A stretch of 64,000 bases of DNA. It comes from Talpa occidentalis. Taxonomy: Eukaryota; Chordata; Mammalia; Eulipotyphla; Talpidae. Positions 32,531 through 43,824 of this stretch are shown here, one piece after another. The translations under genes were made by a program, and so were the position numbers. Each line of letters begins with the position of its first letter. Within the stretch, counting starts at the first letter, position 1. The DNA lies in NCBI RefSeq assembly GCF_014898055.3, contig NW_023604295.1, positions 73,186,301 through 73,250,300 of the forward strand, written 5' to 3'. Under the pieces are notes generated by a model that ran no database searches, was not told the origin of the DNA, and saw nothing but the letters and a program-made list of their open reading frames with translations.

Positions 32531-34842
32531 TTTCTAAGCCACCAAAAACACATGAGCAAACAAACTCTAAAAATTTATTTCTTCAGAAAATACAAAGAAT
32601 TTGAAAATTCTGTATGCAACATGCTATACCCCCTTTGATTACATGTTTTATTCCTTGCTGAAATTGATTTATAGGTGAAATTTGATGTAATTTATTCAAC
32701 TTAAGAATATCAGGAACTAGATTTCATAATTTATATGTGCAGAAATAACTTCCAGATCCACAACCGGAGAAGTTTAATGCAAGAGGTAAGCAATTATACT
32801 TAAATGAGACTCATTTCAAACAAAGTCAAAATTAAGGAATCTGATTTGGCACTATGTTGTGTTTTTAGAAGTCTTGTTTTCTCCCCAAATCACCCTGTCC
32901 TCGGGGAATTCATTAGTTTACAACTAGACTTGTGGCAGATTCACTTTAAGTAGGTTTTTGAATGTACAAATGTAGCCTCCTCATAGTTGCAGCTTTCAGT
33001 TAGGTAAATAGTTCAGATAAACAGCTTCATTATTTTCTTCTGTATAACTGAGGATAATTGTATAAATTATAACTAAATTTTGTATAAACTATGATCTTCT
33101 TGTAATTACCTCAATTAATGTTTTTAATTGACATAATGGTTCACTTTTTAGCTTAATACCTGAGGCATTATCATTAGGTCTGACATAAAACACGTACCGC
33201 ATTTGCTCATGGTGTATGTGTCTAACAGGCATGTTGTCCTAGAATCTTCTTGCATTCCAAACTGGGTGAGTTCTAAGAGGCTGTTGCCACCCCTTTATAA
33301 ATCCAAAGTAACATCATTCTGTTGTGTGCTCTACCTGTTACAGACAGGTAAAGAAGACAAGTAGTAGAACATGTTTCAATCTTCTTTTAGGAAAGATATT
33401 TTTTTGAACTTCTGGATAAGATATCTCATTGTTTCTATGTAGTGTTCTGGCCCTGTACTAATTATCATGAAAATATATTTTTCATGAAATGGAGGCTGGA
33501 GGGGGGAGTAAGTTAATGAATTTAAATATTTAACTGGCCAAATATATCATGACTTTCTGGTTGCCCAAATCATGTGAATATACAACAAAAGAAATAATTT
33601 TCTTTTGGCCTAAATTGGAAGTGCCCCGGGGAAAAGATCTTTGCCATTAATTCAAACATAATCATCATCATCATCATAAATGGTCTAAAACAATTAGAGT
33701 CTTGAAAAATTCAGTGAATTCAGGGAAGTTCTAACATTTGGTTGGTATAATGGACCTACCCTGAATGCCCTATAAATACCTACTGGTCTTTTATCTCCTT
33801 TACAAATGAAATGGTAGAGTGCAGAGTAGCCCATTTACCAGCAATTCTCAGAATTGAAGAAACCGAGACACATTCAAATATTGGTATATACAAGGACCTA
33901 AATGAACACCAAACAGTAACCTGAAGCTAAAGGGTGGGTGAAAATGAATCATACAGCTCCTTACAGATCCACAATGTCAAATACATTATTCATCTTTGGT
34001 GAAAATCTATGTCAACATTTTGTTAATCTATGAGTCTTCCATTCTAAGAAGTGCTAAATACAAGTAGCAGCAACAACAGTAGTGCAGTGTCTTTTTTAGG
34101 CTTTTGCAATAACTTAAATTTATTTGGAACACAATATCCAGCACATCTTCCACACTGCCACCACAGCTGTCTCCTTGAAACTATCATAAGCTACCTGTTG
34201 ATAGAATAAATGAATTTTATTTAACTGGATATAAAAGAGTCCTCAGAGCTTATTCCTTACCCACACACTTGAATTGAGGGATTGAGCAGGTAAAAGTTCT
34301 TCAGATAAAAACACACTGAATGTCTGACCATCTCATAATGCAACAAGCAATCACATGACTACACCAAATTTGGTTATCAAATTTTCAAATTATTCTTGTT
34401 TGCTTGTGGGAAAATATGTGTTTTTGTTTCTATTATCCTCTGTGAAATGATTTGTTTCTGATTCAACTAGTCAGAATTTTTCTTCCTCTTTATTTCTACT
34501 TTAGTCATAACATTTGTAGCATTTCCCACATAACTTAGTGATTTATGTTTCTCCAATTAAATCATTAACAGTTTATCTCAAGGAATCAGAATAGTACTCC
34601 ATACTTAATGTTGACTGAGTATTTGGAAATAGCGAATGCTTTGGTCTAAAACTAAAAAATAATACATTTAATTAAGTACCTTATTTCAATTTACTTTTGC
34701 TCTGGCCTCACATTTGTAGCCAGACACTTTTAGGAAAATAGTTTTGTTTTGTTTGTCCCCCTTATCTATACTTGAGTCTTTCTATAACCTAAATATCAAT
34801 AGATTGACTATTTTTAAAGTAGTTTTGCTTTCCTTTAACATA
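32531..34842. other. Unrecognised SINE-free DNA
   Basis: A short (ATC)n tract at 33660-33678 is the only simple repeat of note. No named family or coding region. Confidence 0.45.
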
Positions 34843-34851
34843 TGTAGTAGT

Positions 34852-35160
34852 GGGCCTCCCCTGGTGGCGCAGGCGGTTGTGCACAGCGCTGTGAAGCTTT
34901 CCGTAGCCTCTGCAGCGCCAGTTCAATCCCCGCCGGCGAGGGTCCCACATGGCCCGGCAGACCTCTCCTGTCCCGCCTGCTGCTCCCCTCAGCAGTGTAT
35001 TTCGGTTGTCTGTCTGTTCTGTTCCCTGCTCTGTCTCTGGTGAATACTCTCACACTCCTGCGATCTGGCCTGTACCCCAGTTCTTGTATAAATAAAAAAA
35101 TAAACAAATAAACAAACAAATAAATAAATAAATAAATAAATACAATCTTTTAAAAATACG
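34852..35160 (+). repeat. tRNA-derived SINE, intermediate subfamily, long compound tail
   Basis: Complete from GGGCCTCCCCTGGTGGCGCAG to an (ACAA)n/(ATAA)n tail of about 60 bp. TSD tgtagtagt at 34843-34851 and 35161-35169. Confidence 0.95.
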
Positions 35161-35169
35161 TGTAGTAGT

Positions 35170-36539
35170 TAAATTACATGCATGTGAACTTAAAAATGTA
35201 CATATACATTAAAAGAATATGTAAAATGTATAAATATTGCAATGCATAACTTTTTAGTTGATGATTTAAATAGTAAAATATGGCAGAAGAACAATTAAAG
35301 CAAAATATAATTTGTTTGGACATTATGCAGAAATGTCTTTTTTCCTCTCCATGACTTTCTGGCATAATTAGAGTATTGTGGAATCCTCTTCTCTAAAGGA
35401 ATGTAGGCCTAATAGTTTAATGGAATACTTCCATTTCTATTTAGTGGCCCTGCAGTTCAAAAGGAAGAATTCAGCAAAAGTAAGATCTCACAGCAGGATG
35501 CTCTGTTCAAAATTACCTTTGTTGGGATTTTTGTATAATAGAATTAACTCAACGAGGCCAGAGGAATGTTTAAAATGGCAGTTTGCTTCTTCCTCCTGCA
35601 TAGACATATGTCTTGATTTGTAATTACCAGAAAAACAGGTTGCACATACTGTACTTTAAATCATCTCCCAGTTATGAGAACTAGTACAGACATGTGTTAA
35701 AGACACATCCTTCATTCCTTGTAATTCCCCATAAATTGTTTTATTATTATTTTTTTAATCAGCTCTCTTTCATTAGAAATAATCACTGGATATTTAGTTA
35801 ACTTTTATATATTTCAGTCTTGCAATCAAAAAAGAAAAAGCAAGATGTAATGAAAATAAATAGTATATCAAACAATTGAACTGAACAGGGATGAAATGAA
35901 AACTCACCAACAATCTTGCAGGAAAAGAACTATGTGAAGTGGTATCCTAAAATGACTAGGTACTTGAAGGAATCAAAATCTTGATTTGGGGCAGCTCTCC
36001 TCCCTGCCTGCTATAATTATGCAGGTGTCTCTTTTCTTTCTCCTTTTCTGAATAAAACTTTTAAAATGTTAAAAAGGAAAGAATAAATTTGATTTTTGTA
36101 AGATCTTTTTTTTTTTTTTTTTTGCTTTTCCTTCACCCTTATTAAAAAACAATGAAAGACTTTGCTTAAACTGAGCAAAATAGCCAGAAATGTATGGGCT
36201 ACTTAATTACTAATAGCTATATAGACAAATTAAATGTAAGACTTAGATGTTTAAAAAAAATAACAGTTTATGTGTGATCTTTTAAAGTAAACTCACAGTA
36301 AAACAGGACAAGCATTGGTCACTCTCTAAACTACTTCTGTAGTTGTTTGTTTTCTTCCCCTTTTGGTTATCTGAGACCAAATGAGACTATATGTTTGAAA
36401 TGCACAAGTCAATATAGAGCTATAAGGCAAAATTACTTTATTAGACACAATTTCTATTTGTTAGAAGCCTCAAATCTCATTTTTTAAATTTATTTATTTT
36501 CTTACATTGTTGTTAATTTTTGTGTATTCAAATCTCATT
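35170..36539. other. Unrecognised AT-rich DNA
   Basis: An 81-codon frame at 35378-35623 has no recognisable domain. A poly-T run sits at 36108-36123. Confidence 0.45.
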
Positions 36540-38060
36540 TTAAGAGTTTTTTGAGATACGATTCACCTCCTTTGCAGCTCAGACGTTTGAAGTGCACAAA
36601 TTAGCAGTTCATACGATACTCATCTATAACTTACACGTAGTCAATTTTAGAGCATTTTATCACTGCCGAAAAAAAAGCCCTGTGTCCTATAGATATTGTG
36701 CCTCTATCCACCAGTCATATCATCTCTACTTTCTGACTCTATAGAATTGCCTGTTCCAGACATTTTATATAAATGTAGTCATATATGGTATTTTTGTGAC
36801 TAGCCTTTTTTTTCATAGTGTTTTCAAAGTCATCCGTGTTAAAGCATGTATCTCTACTTTGTTCTTTTTTAAAGTCAAATAACACTCCATACTCAGATAT
36901 ATTTTATTATCCACTATTAATTGATGGACATTTTGAACACAGTTCCAACAAACATTTGTGGAAAAGTTTTCATATGGACATATGTTTTTATTTCTCTTAG
37001 GCATGTAATTACTGAACCAAATGACATCTCTATATTTAAATTCTTGAGGAACTGCCAGAGTGTTTTCTAATGTAAACACATCATTTTACATTCCAATCAG
37101 CAATGAATAGAGGGTCCATTTTTCCATATCTTCACCCATACTTATTATTGTCTTTATTTGGATGCAGCCATAGTTAGTGTCAACTGTGTTGCATTTCTTA
37201 ATTCTCATTTCTTTGATGACTATTGTGTTGGACAGCTTTTTATGTGCCATTGGCCATTCCTATATCCTTTAAAAAAATGTCAGATATTTTGTCCATTTCT
37301 TAATTGGGTTATTTGTGTCTATATAATTGAATTCTAAGAGCTATTCACATGCTCTAAATACAAGTCCTCAATCATTCATATATATATATATATATATGTA
37401 ATTTGCAGTTACTTCCCCCATTATCTAATTTACTATTTTACTTTATTGACATTGTCCTTTAGAGCACAAAAAGTTTTAATTTAATGAAGTTCAATTGTTC
37501 TGTTTTGAGAAATCTCTATGTTTATAGATTCACTCCTGATTACTTCAAAGAGTTCCATTGTTCTAGCTCTTAGATTTAGCATTTTGATATTTTTGAGTTA
37601 ATTTTTGTGTACAGTATGAGATAAATGTTCAACTTAATTCTTTTGCATGTGAACATTTTGTTGTCCCAGCATAACTTATTGAAGAATATGCTTTCTCTGT
37701 TGAAAGGTTTTAAAACACTTGTTGAAAATCAGTTGGCCATAGAAACAAATTAGTTCCCAACTCTCAATTATTTTCATTTATCTAACTGATGTCACCACTA
37801 CACTGTCTTTATTACTGTTGCTTTGGAGTAAGTTTTAAAATAGAGAAGCATTTCAGCTTTGTTCTTTTACAAGATTATTTGGCTATTCTCTGTTACTTAT
37901 AATCCAAATGAATTTTAATATTAGCTTGTCAACTTCTACAAAGAAGTCAACAGGATTCTAATAGGGATTACACTGAATCTATAAGTCAGTTTGTGGAGTA
38001 GTGCAACATTAGCAATAGTGGGTCTTCAAATCCATGAACATAAAGTGCTTTTGCATTCAA

Positions 38061-38327
38061 TTTTTTAAAATATATTTATTTATTTATTTATACAAGCACT
38101 GAGTATAGTCAGAAGCACGGGAGGGTGAGAAAATTCACCAGAGCCAGAGCGGGGAACAGAATAGGCAGACGGACAAAATACACTGCTGAGGGGAGCAGCG
38201 GGCACGGCAAGAGAGATCTGCGCATTATGTGGGACCCTTGCCCGTGGCTGGGGATCAAACTGGCGCTGCAGAGTTTGCGGGCATCTTCGCAGTCCAGCGC
38301 TCAACCGCTGCACTACCGGAAGGCCCC
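38061..38327 (-). repeat. tRNA-derived SINE, young subfamily, inserted in the old L1
   Basis: Reverse full-length copy with TSD tgcattcaa at 38052-38060 and 38328-38336. L1 sequence continues on both sides without loss. It carries a B-box change in 'gatcaaactggcgctgcag' and an 8-10 bp shorter middle than the consensus. Confidence 0.94.
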
Positions 38328-38694
38328 TGCATTCAAACTTTTAAACAATATTTTGCAATTTTTAGACCATCTATTTTGCACTCTTTTCATTAAATGTATT
38401 TATAAATATGTCATTATTTTTGATGAAGTTGTAAAAGGACTTATTTTCTTAATTTCATTTTGAGATTGTTCCAATTATGTAAAAAGGATATTGATTTTTG
38501 TGAATTTCTTTTTATTCTACAACCTTATTGAACTTGATTCTAATTGTGTTTTAGTGGATTCCTTAGGATTTTCTATGTGCAAGAGCACATCAACTATGAA
38601 TAAGATACATACATTTATTTATGTTCCATATGGGTGTTTTTTATTTCTTTTTGTTGACTAACTGCCTTGGCTAGAATTTCTAGTACAATGTTGG

Positions 38695-38749
38695 CAATAG
38701 CTTGATAGCACTGAGACTTCAGCTCCTGTACCACCATGGAGACCCCTCG
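38695..38749 (-). repeat. Tailless, 3'-truncated SINE head with TSD
   Basis: 55 bp corresponding only to the first part of an old-type SINE: the complement of ggggtctccatggtggtaca, then tcaagctatt. Flanked by agtacaatgttgg (38682-38694) and agtacagtgttgg (38750-38762), which is L1 target sequence duplicated on insertion. No poly(A) and no body. Confidence 0.88.
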
Positions 38750-39306
38750 AGTACAGTGTTGGATAGAAGTATAAAGAACAGACATGCTTTTCTCGTTCCT
38801 AAACTTAGGAGACAAACATCCAGTCTTTCACCATTAACCATGTAGCTGTCCTTCATTCATTTGAGAAAGATCAAGCACCTTTCTATTTCTTTTTATTTTT
38901 TTTTATAAATCGTTAAATAATATAGACTTATATATTCGTTTATTGTTCATGGCAAATTTGTTTTACATTGTTGCATCTTCGGGGGTGTTTTAGATTCAAA
39001 CCTTCTCATGTCCATTACCAGTGCCCCAATAATCCTTCACTATGGGTAATTGCCTCCTCCCCATTCCCATATCACCACTCTCCCCTTCTGGAGGCTTCAG
39101 TTTGCAGTTAAATGTCAAGGGTTTATTATTGGTTTGGTGTTGTTTGACCCTTTATTTCTCTATTTTCCTCATTATAAATGAGACCTTCCGATATTTCTCC
39201 TTTTGACTTTTGACTTGTTTTGCTTAGTTTTATCCTTCCCAGTTTCATCCATGTTGTTGCAAATGGCAGAAGTTCATTTTTTTTCAATAACTCAGTAGAA
39301 GCCCAT

Positions 39307-39329
39307 TGTGTGTGTGTGTGTGTGTGTGT
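39307..39329. repeat. (TG)n microsatellite
   Basis: About 11 TG units inside the younger L1 ORF2 remnant, where the L1 normally reads a tyrosine-rich stretch. Confidence 0.9.
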
Positions 39330-39380
39330 ACATACACATATATAACACATTTTATTGACCCACTCCTCTTCAATAGAGGA

Positions 39381-39421
39381 GTAAATAGGTCTATAATAAA
39401 TAGGTAAATAGGTCTATAATA
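39381..39421. repeat. Direct 18-bp duplication
   Basis: gtaaataggtctataata at 39381-39398 and 39404-39421, identical, 5-bp spacer. Confidence 0.93.
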
Positions 39422-39766
39422 TACATAGCAATGCATATATCCCTTTGAATTCACATTTTTGTGTTCTTCAGATGGAGACCTAACAGTAGAATTTCTGAGT
39501 CATATGGTAGGTCCAGTTTTAATATTTTGTAAAACCTCCATGTTATTGTCCCATAGGGCTTGTACTAGTCTACATACCCACCAACAATTAGTGAGGATTC
39601 CTTTTTCCTCATATACTCACCAATATTAAGTTTCTGATCTCTGATATGGACCATTCTCAAGGGTGTGAAATGACATCTCATCATAGTTTTGATTTGTATT
39701 TTTCTGGTGATAAGTATTGTTTAGCATTTTTATTTCTTGTGTCTATTGGTCATATGTATATCTTGT

Positions 39767-39862
39767 AATTTTTAGACCATCTATTTTGCACTCTTTTCAT
39801 TAAATGTATTTATAAATATTTCATTATTTTTGATGAAGTTGTAAAAGGACTTATTTTCTTAA
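39767..39862. repeat. 96-bp block copied from 38357-38452
   Basis: Identical to 38357-38452 except one position (39820 t versus 38410 g), at a constant offset of 1410 bp. The block belongs to the middle of ORF2 in the old L1 but sits out of place in the younger L1, between 'catatgtatatcttg' and 'atatgggcaattgtctattt'. Confidence 0.95.
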
Positions 39863-41303
39863 ATATGGGCAATTGTCTATTTAGATTTTCTTCCCATTTT
39901 TTGATTAGGTTGTTTTCTTTGTGTTGAATTGCATGCATTCTTTATATATTTTGGATACCTACAGTGATACCACACTGATCTAGTTTGAAATATTTCAAAT
40001 ACTTTTTCTGCGCCTGTGGAGGTGATCATGTTCTTTTGCATTTGATTCTATTAAGATGATGCATTATGTAAATTGTTCTTGGATGATTAACCAACATTGT
40101 GTTCCTAGAATAAGTTATATTTGATCATGGTGCATATTTAATATATTGCAGACTTCAGTTTAACAGTATTTTGTGAAATATTTTTGCATCTACTTTAACA
40201 AGAAATCATTATCTGTCATTTTCTTCTGGTGTCTAAGTCTGGTGTTTGGGTTATACTTGATCTCATAGATTGATTTCAGAATTTTACTTCCTCTTCTACC
40301 TTTTATAAGAATTTTTTGAAAAATTGGCATTAATTTTTCTTTAAATATTTGGTAAATTTCACTAGTGACATTATCTGGTTTAGGTTTTTCTTCTTGGGGT
40401 ATTTTTCTATACAAATCCAATCTTATTGTTACAGAGTCTTTCGGTTCTCTATTTCTTTGAGTATTTCAATAGTGTGTACTTTTAGGAATATGTCTATTTC
40501 ACCTGTTATTTAATTTATTGCCATATGTCATAGTGTTATTCTTTTTATTTCAGAAAAATATCTCATCTTAAATTTCTCAATTTAGTGCTCGGAGTCATTG
40601 TTCTCTTTCCCTCTTTGCCTCCCTCTACCTTTCTTTGGTTGTTCTACCTAAAGGTCTACTAATTGTGTTGACCTTTTCAAAAAAATGGTTTTTGTATTCA
40701 TTGATTTTTCTCTTCTCTATTTCAATTCTTTCCATTTTAATCTTTATTATTTTCCTCATTCTGCTTGCTTTAGACTTACTTTACTTTTTCTGTATCTAAA
40801 TAGAAGTTTAGGTCATTAACTGAGATTTTTCTTGATTTTTTATATAAACACATACAGTAATAAGTATGCCTCTGAGTACTGCTTTAATTTCATCTCATAA
40901 GTTTTATTATGTTGTATCTTCATTTTTATACCTCTCAAAGTAGTTTTTAACTTCCTTTCTGATTTCATAGAAGAGCCATTGACTATTTAAGAATGTGTTA
41001 TATAATTTCCACGTATTTGTGAGTTATTGTGTAATTACTTTCCATTATGAGTGCAAGATATATCTCATATTATTTCTATTCTTCCAAATTTAGTGATGCT
41101 TATTTTATAATCTAGCTATGCTCTATCCTAAAAAAAATTGGAGAATAATATATATTCTTCTGGAGTGTTACATAGATAAGTGGCAGGTACAACTGGTTTA
41201 TAGTCCCATTCAATTCTATTATTTTCTTCATTTTCTTGTTAGTTGGCAATTTATTAGGGAAGCTGGACTATTCAAGTTTACTACTATTATTTAAATGCTC
41301 AAC

Positions 41304-41881
41304 CCTGATAAAAATTTAGCTAATGCTATGTCTGCTAAACAAGTTATTTTAATTCTTTCTAGTACTCAGTGTCCTCCTGAGTATAAGCAAGAATTTATTT
41401 CCATTGGCCTTCATATACTGCTAACCACACTATAATTCCATCACTTTATTAAACATAGGTCATAAATAAATCCATAATTTTTGAACACTTACACTAAAGC
41501 ATTACAGACATTTTACTTTCTTTTGCAAGGTTTTTTCAGAATTGTCTTCTCCAGAGTTGTCAGAATCTGAAACCCTAAAAAGCCAAGACAGGGATAGAGA
41601 TTTAACTATTGTTGGCTTCTATTATGCTATAGTATGTTGTTTAAATTTTAGGAAAGCAGTGAACACTAATATTTATACTCAACTTATATTATTTTTCCAA
41701 TTAAAGCTTTGGGTTTAAATTGAATTACCATTATGTCATAACTAGGTCTGTTTTGGAGAAGAAACTTGATATTCTGATTGTAAGTCTCCTGTCTTCTGTC
41801 CCTTTGGAAATGGAAGGCAACATACAAGCTTTGCTATAGGCATACAGAATTTCTAAACTATTTGTTTCTCTTCAACTCAAA

Positions 41882-41886
<5 letters not shown>
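41304..41886. other. Unrecognised AT-rich DNA
   Basis: No supported feature. Confidence 0.45.

Positions 41887-41952
<66 letters not shown>
41887..41952. repeat. (AT)33 microsatellite
   Basis: 66 bp of uninterrupted alternating AT, the longest perfect simple repeat in the window. Confidence 0.97.
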
Positions 41953-41954
<2 letters not shown>

Positions 41955-42375
41955 CTCACTGGTAGCTTATTTTTTTTGCTGAGAAACATACTAAACAGCA
42001 TCACCCAAATACCTACCTGGCATAGTTGTCCTTGGAGAAGGAAAAGCTGTTTATAAATAGAAGTCCAGCACAAATATGACTTCCAATGAAATGCCTTCAT
42101 GTGTAATTCAAGTCAGTTTCTTCAGCCTTCTCTCTCCAAATCACATTGTGTGTACCTATATTGTGTTAAATTTTCCACTGTTGTGTTTCCCATCTTCCCC
42201 TTTTAAATATGACTGGTATTTCAAAGGAAAATATTACCTCATTTCTGCTTGTGATCCAGAATAATACTTCACAGGAAAGAGATACTTAATAATGCTTATT
42301 TTTAATATTAATTTAATTTCTTTCACTTTGGCCCTGATCAATGATTTTCTAATCTGGTATTCTCTAAGTTTATTT

Positions 42376-42538
42376 TTTAAATATTTATTTATTTATTCAT
42401 ACAAGAACTGGGGTATAGGCCAGACATGTGGGAGGTGAGAAGATTCACCAGACACAGAGTGGGGAGCAGAACAGGCAGATGGACTGAAATACATTGCTAA
42501 AGGGAGCAGTGGGTGAGACAGGAGAGGTCTGCTGCACC
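42376..42538 (-). repeat. 5'-truncated SINE with perfect 14-bp TSD
   Basis: Reverse copy from the AAATATTTATTTATTTATTC tail to 'gagaggtctgctgcac', so the whole tRNA head is missing. TSD ctctaagtttattt at 42362-42375 and 42539-42552 proves it was truncated on insertion rather than by later deletion. Confidence 0.94.
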
Positions 42539-42624
42539 CTCTAAGTTTATTTCATTGCAGCAAAAGTGACAGTCAGCCATCTATCCCACTTAAATTTATG
42601 TGTATGTATGTGAGCAGCATCATT

Positions 42625-42775
42625 GGTTTCTTTTTTATTGTTTTATTTTTCTTTCTTTTTTATTGATGTAACATTGCATTATGATACAATATAAATTTCA
42701 GATGTTTATTGTTGAGGATTAACATCTATCTATACTATATTAAGTTAATCAATAAAAGTCCAAATCTGTCCTAAA
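42625..42775 (-). mobile_element. L1 3' end fragment, antisense
   Basis: 'tttttattgatgtaacattg', 'gatacaatataaatttcaga' and 'ttgttgaggattaacatcta' follow the antisense 3' end of older L1 families (ttttattgaggtataattgacatac ... gttaacatct). Confidence 0.6.
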
Positions 42776-43442
42776 ACATACCATCAAAGACAGTAATTAC
42801 GCTCAATTTGAAGATCCATATTCGTTCAGTACCTTTGTTCTGTTCTGCTTATGGTGACTCACCATCAACTCACCTGTTTGTTAGATATTTTCTGATCCTA
42901 TCTACTCTGCTATGAGAGTTCCCAGATGCGATTGCCAGTAACACTGTGTTGACATTTATTATGGTAGTTGACTATATTGAAATTTCTTGACACATTAGAT
43001 ATCACTTTTATGCAACCTGGCTATGATCCAGGTTGCAAGTTAAATCCCTCAATTAACTTAGTGACAAAGAAGCATTTGTTTACCTATCACATCATCATTA
43101 TTTGGTACAGTTTATTGAGAGGATAATTTAGTCTGTTTTGTATGCAAGCTAATACTTGACTGTGATTGTCATCAGAAATATTTTCAGTCCAACAGGTATA
43201 CTGATATTTGAGAGAAGTTTAGATTTTGTGTAGAATCCTAAACTCTGTATATTTTTTTTGGACTCCTTAGAAGACAATGCCAAGCACCAAAAAAATTGCA
43301 AACTCTCACCTTCATTCCCTATCTTTTATCAGTCCCCTAGATATAAATATTGTTCAAACTTTGGGTATTTTATAACAATGTATAAAATATGACTGTATAT
43401 TTCTGCTTGTCTGTATACATTTCCAAAACCACTTTTGCTATT
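42776..43442. other. Unrecognised non-coding DNA
   Basis: No supported feature. Confidence 0.45.
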
Positions 43443-43465
43443 AAAAAAGTACTTTTTTTTTTTTT

Positions 43466-43808
43466 GGGCCTCCCCAGTGGCGCAGCGGTTGAGCGCTGGG
43501 TTGCGAAGCTGCCCGCGGCCTCTGCAGCGCCGGTTCGATCCCCGGCTGCTCCCCGGCCACAGGAGGAGGGTCCCACATGGCGCGCAGACCTCTCCTGCCG
43601 CCCGCTGCTCCCCTCAGCAGTGTACTTCGGTCCTTCTGCCTGCTCTGCTCCCCGCTCTGGCTCTGGTGAATTCTCTCACCCTCCCGCGCTTCTGACTGTA
43701 CCCAGTGCATGTATAAACAAAAAACAAACAAAACAAAACAAAATAAATAAATAAAACATGCCTCTATAAAAAAAAAAAATAAAAAAAAAAAAAATAAATA
43801 AAAAAAAT
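43466..43808 (+). repeat. tRNA-derived SINE, near-consensus young copy with extended tail
   Basis: The best-preserved copy here: A-box TGGCGCAGCGGTTGAG, B-box ggttcgatcccc, and the 'gcgcgcagacctctcctgcc' body block. The 16-bp TSD aaaaaagtactttttt lies at 43443-43458 and 43809-43824. The tail contains acatgcctctata (43756-43768) and then about 40 bp of A-rich sequence. Frames of 86-121 codons across it are not genes. Confidence 0.97.
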
Positions 43809-43824
43809 AAAAAAGTACTTTTTT

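Larger units (their letters stand above)
38885..39958 (-). mobile_element. Younger 5'-truncated L1 inserted in the old L1
   Basis: Starts with a T-rich tail and a distinct 3'UTR (38890-39120). An ORF2 C-terminus remnant at 39126-39350 includes residues NELLPFATTWMKLGRIKLSK. Then come 'tctgagtcatatggtaggtc' and 'ccatagggcttgtac' landmarks up to 'tatattttggatacc'. At about 39960 the old L1 resumes exactly where it stopped near 38880. It contains a (TG)n tract and a copied 96-bp block. Confidence 0.85.
36540..41303 (-). mobile_element. Old L1 copy, antisense, interrupted by later insertions
   Basis: On the minus strand this is a 5'-truncated L1. The 3'UTR and ORF2 C-terminus lie at 36540-37100, middle ORF2 reaches about 38880, then the sequence resumes at about 39960 and continues upstream into the endonuclease-domain region by 41303. 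Plus-strand landmarks are 'ctttctgactctatagaatt' (36730), 'gcataacttattgaagaata', 'taagttttaaaatagagaag' and 'gaccttttcaaaaaaatgg' (40671). Frames are broken throughout. It is inactive and hosts a SINE, a tailless SINE head and a younger L1. Confidence 0.88.

Noticed and set aside
43466..43560. tRNA gene suggested by good A- and B-box sequences
   Set aside because: The boxes belong to the SINE head. The same arrangement occurs in all full-length copies, and no cloverleaf acceptor stem closes.
43389..43754. Overlapping frames of 86-121 codons on both strands
   Set aside because: Both strands open at once over one SINE, which is a base-composition effect.
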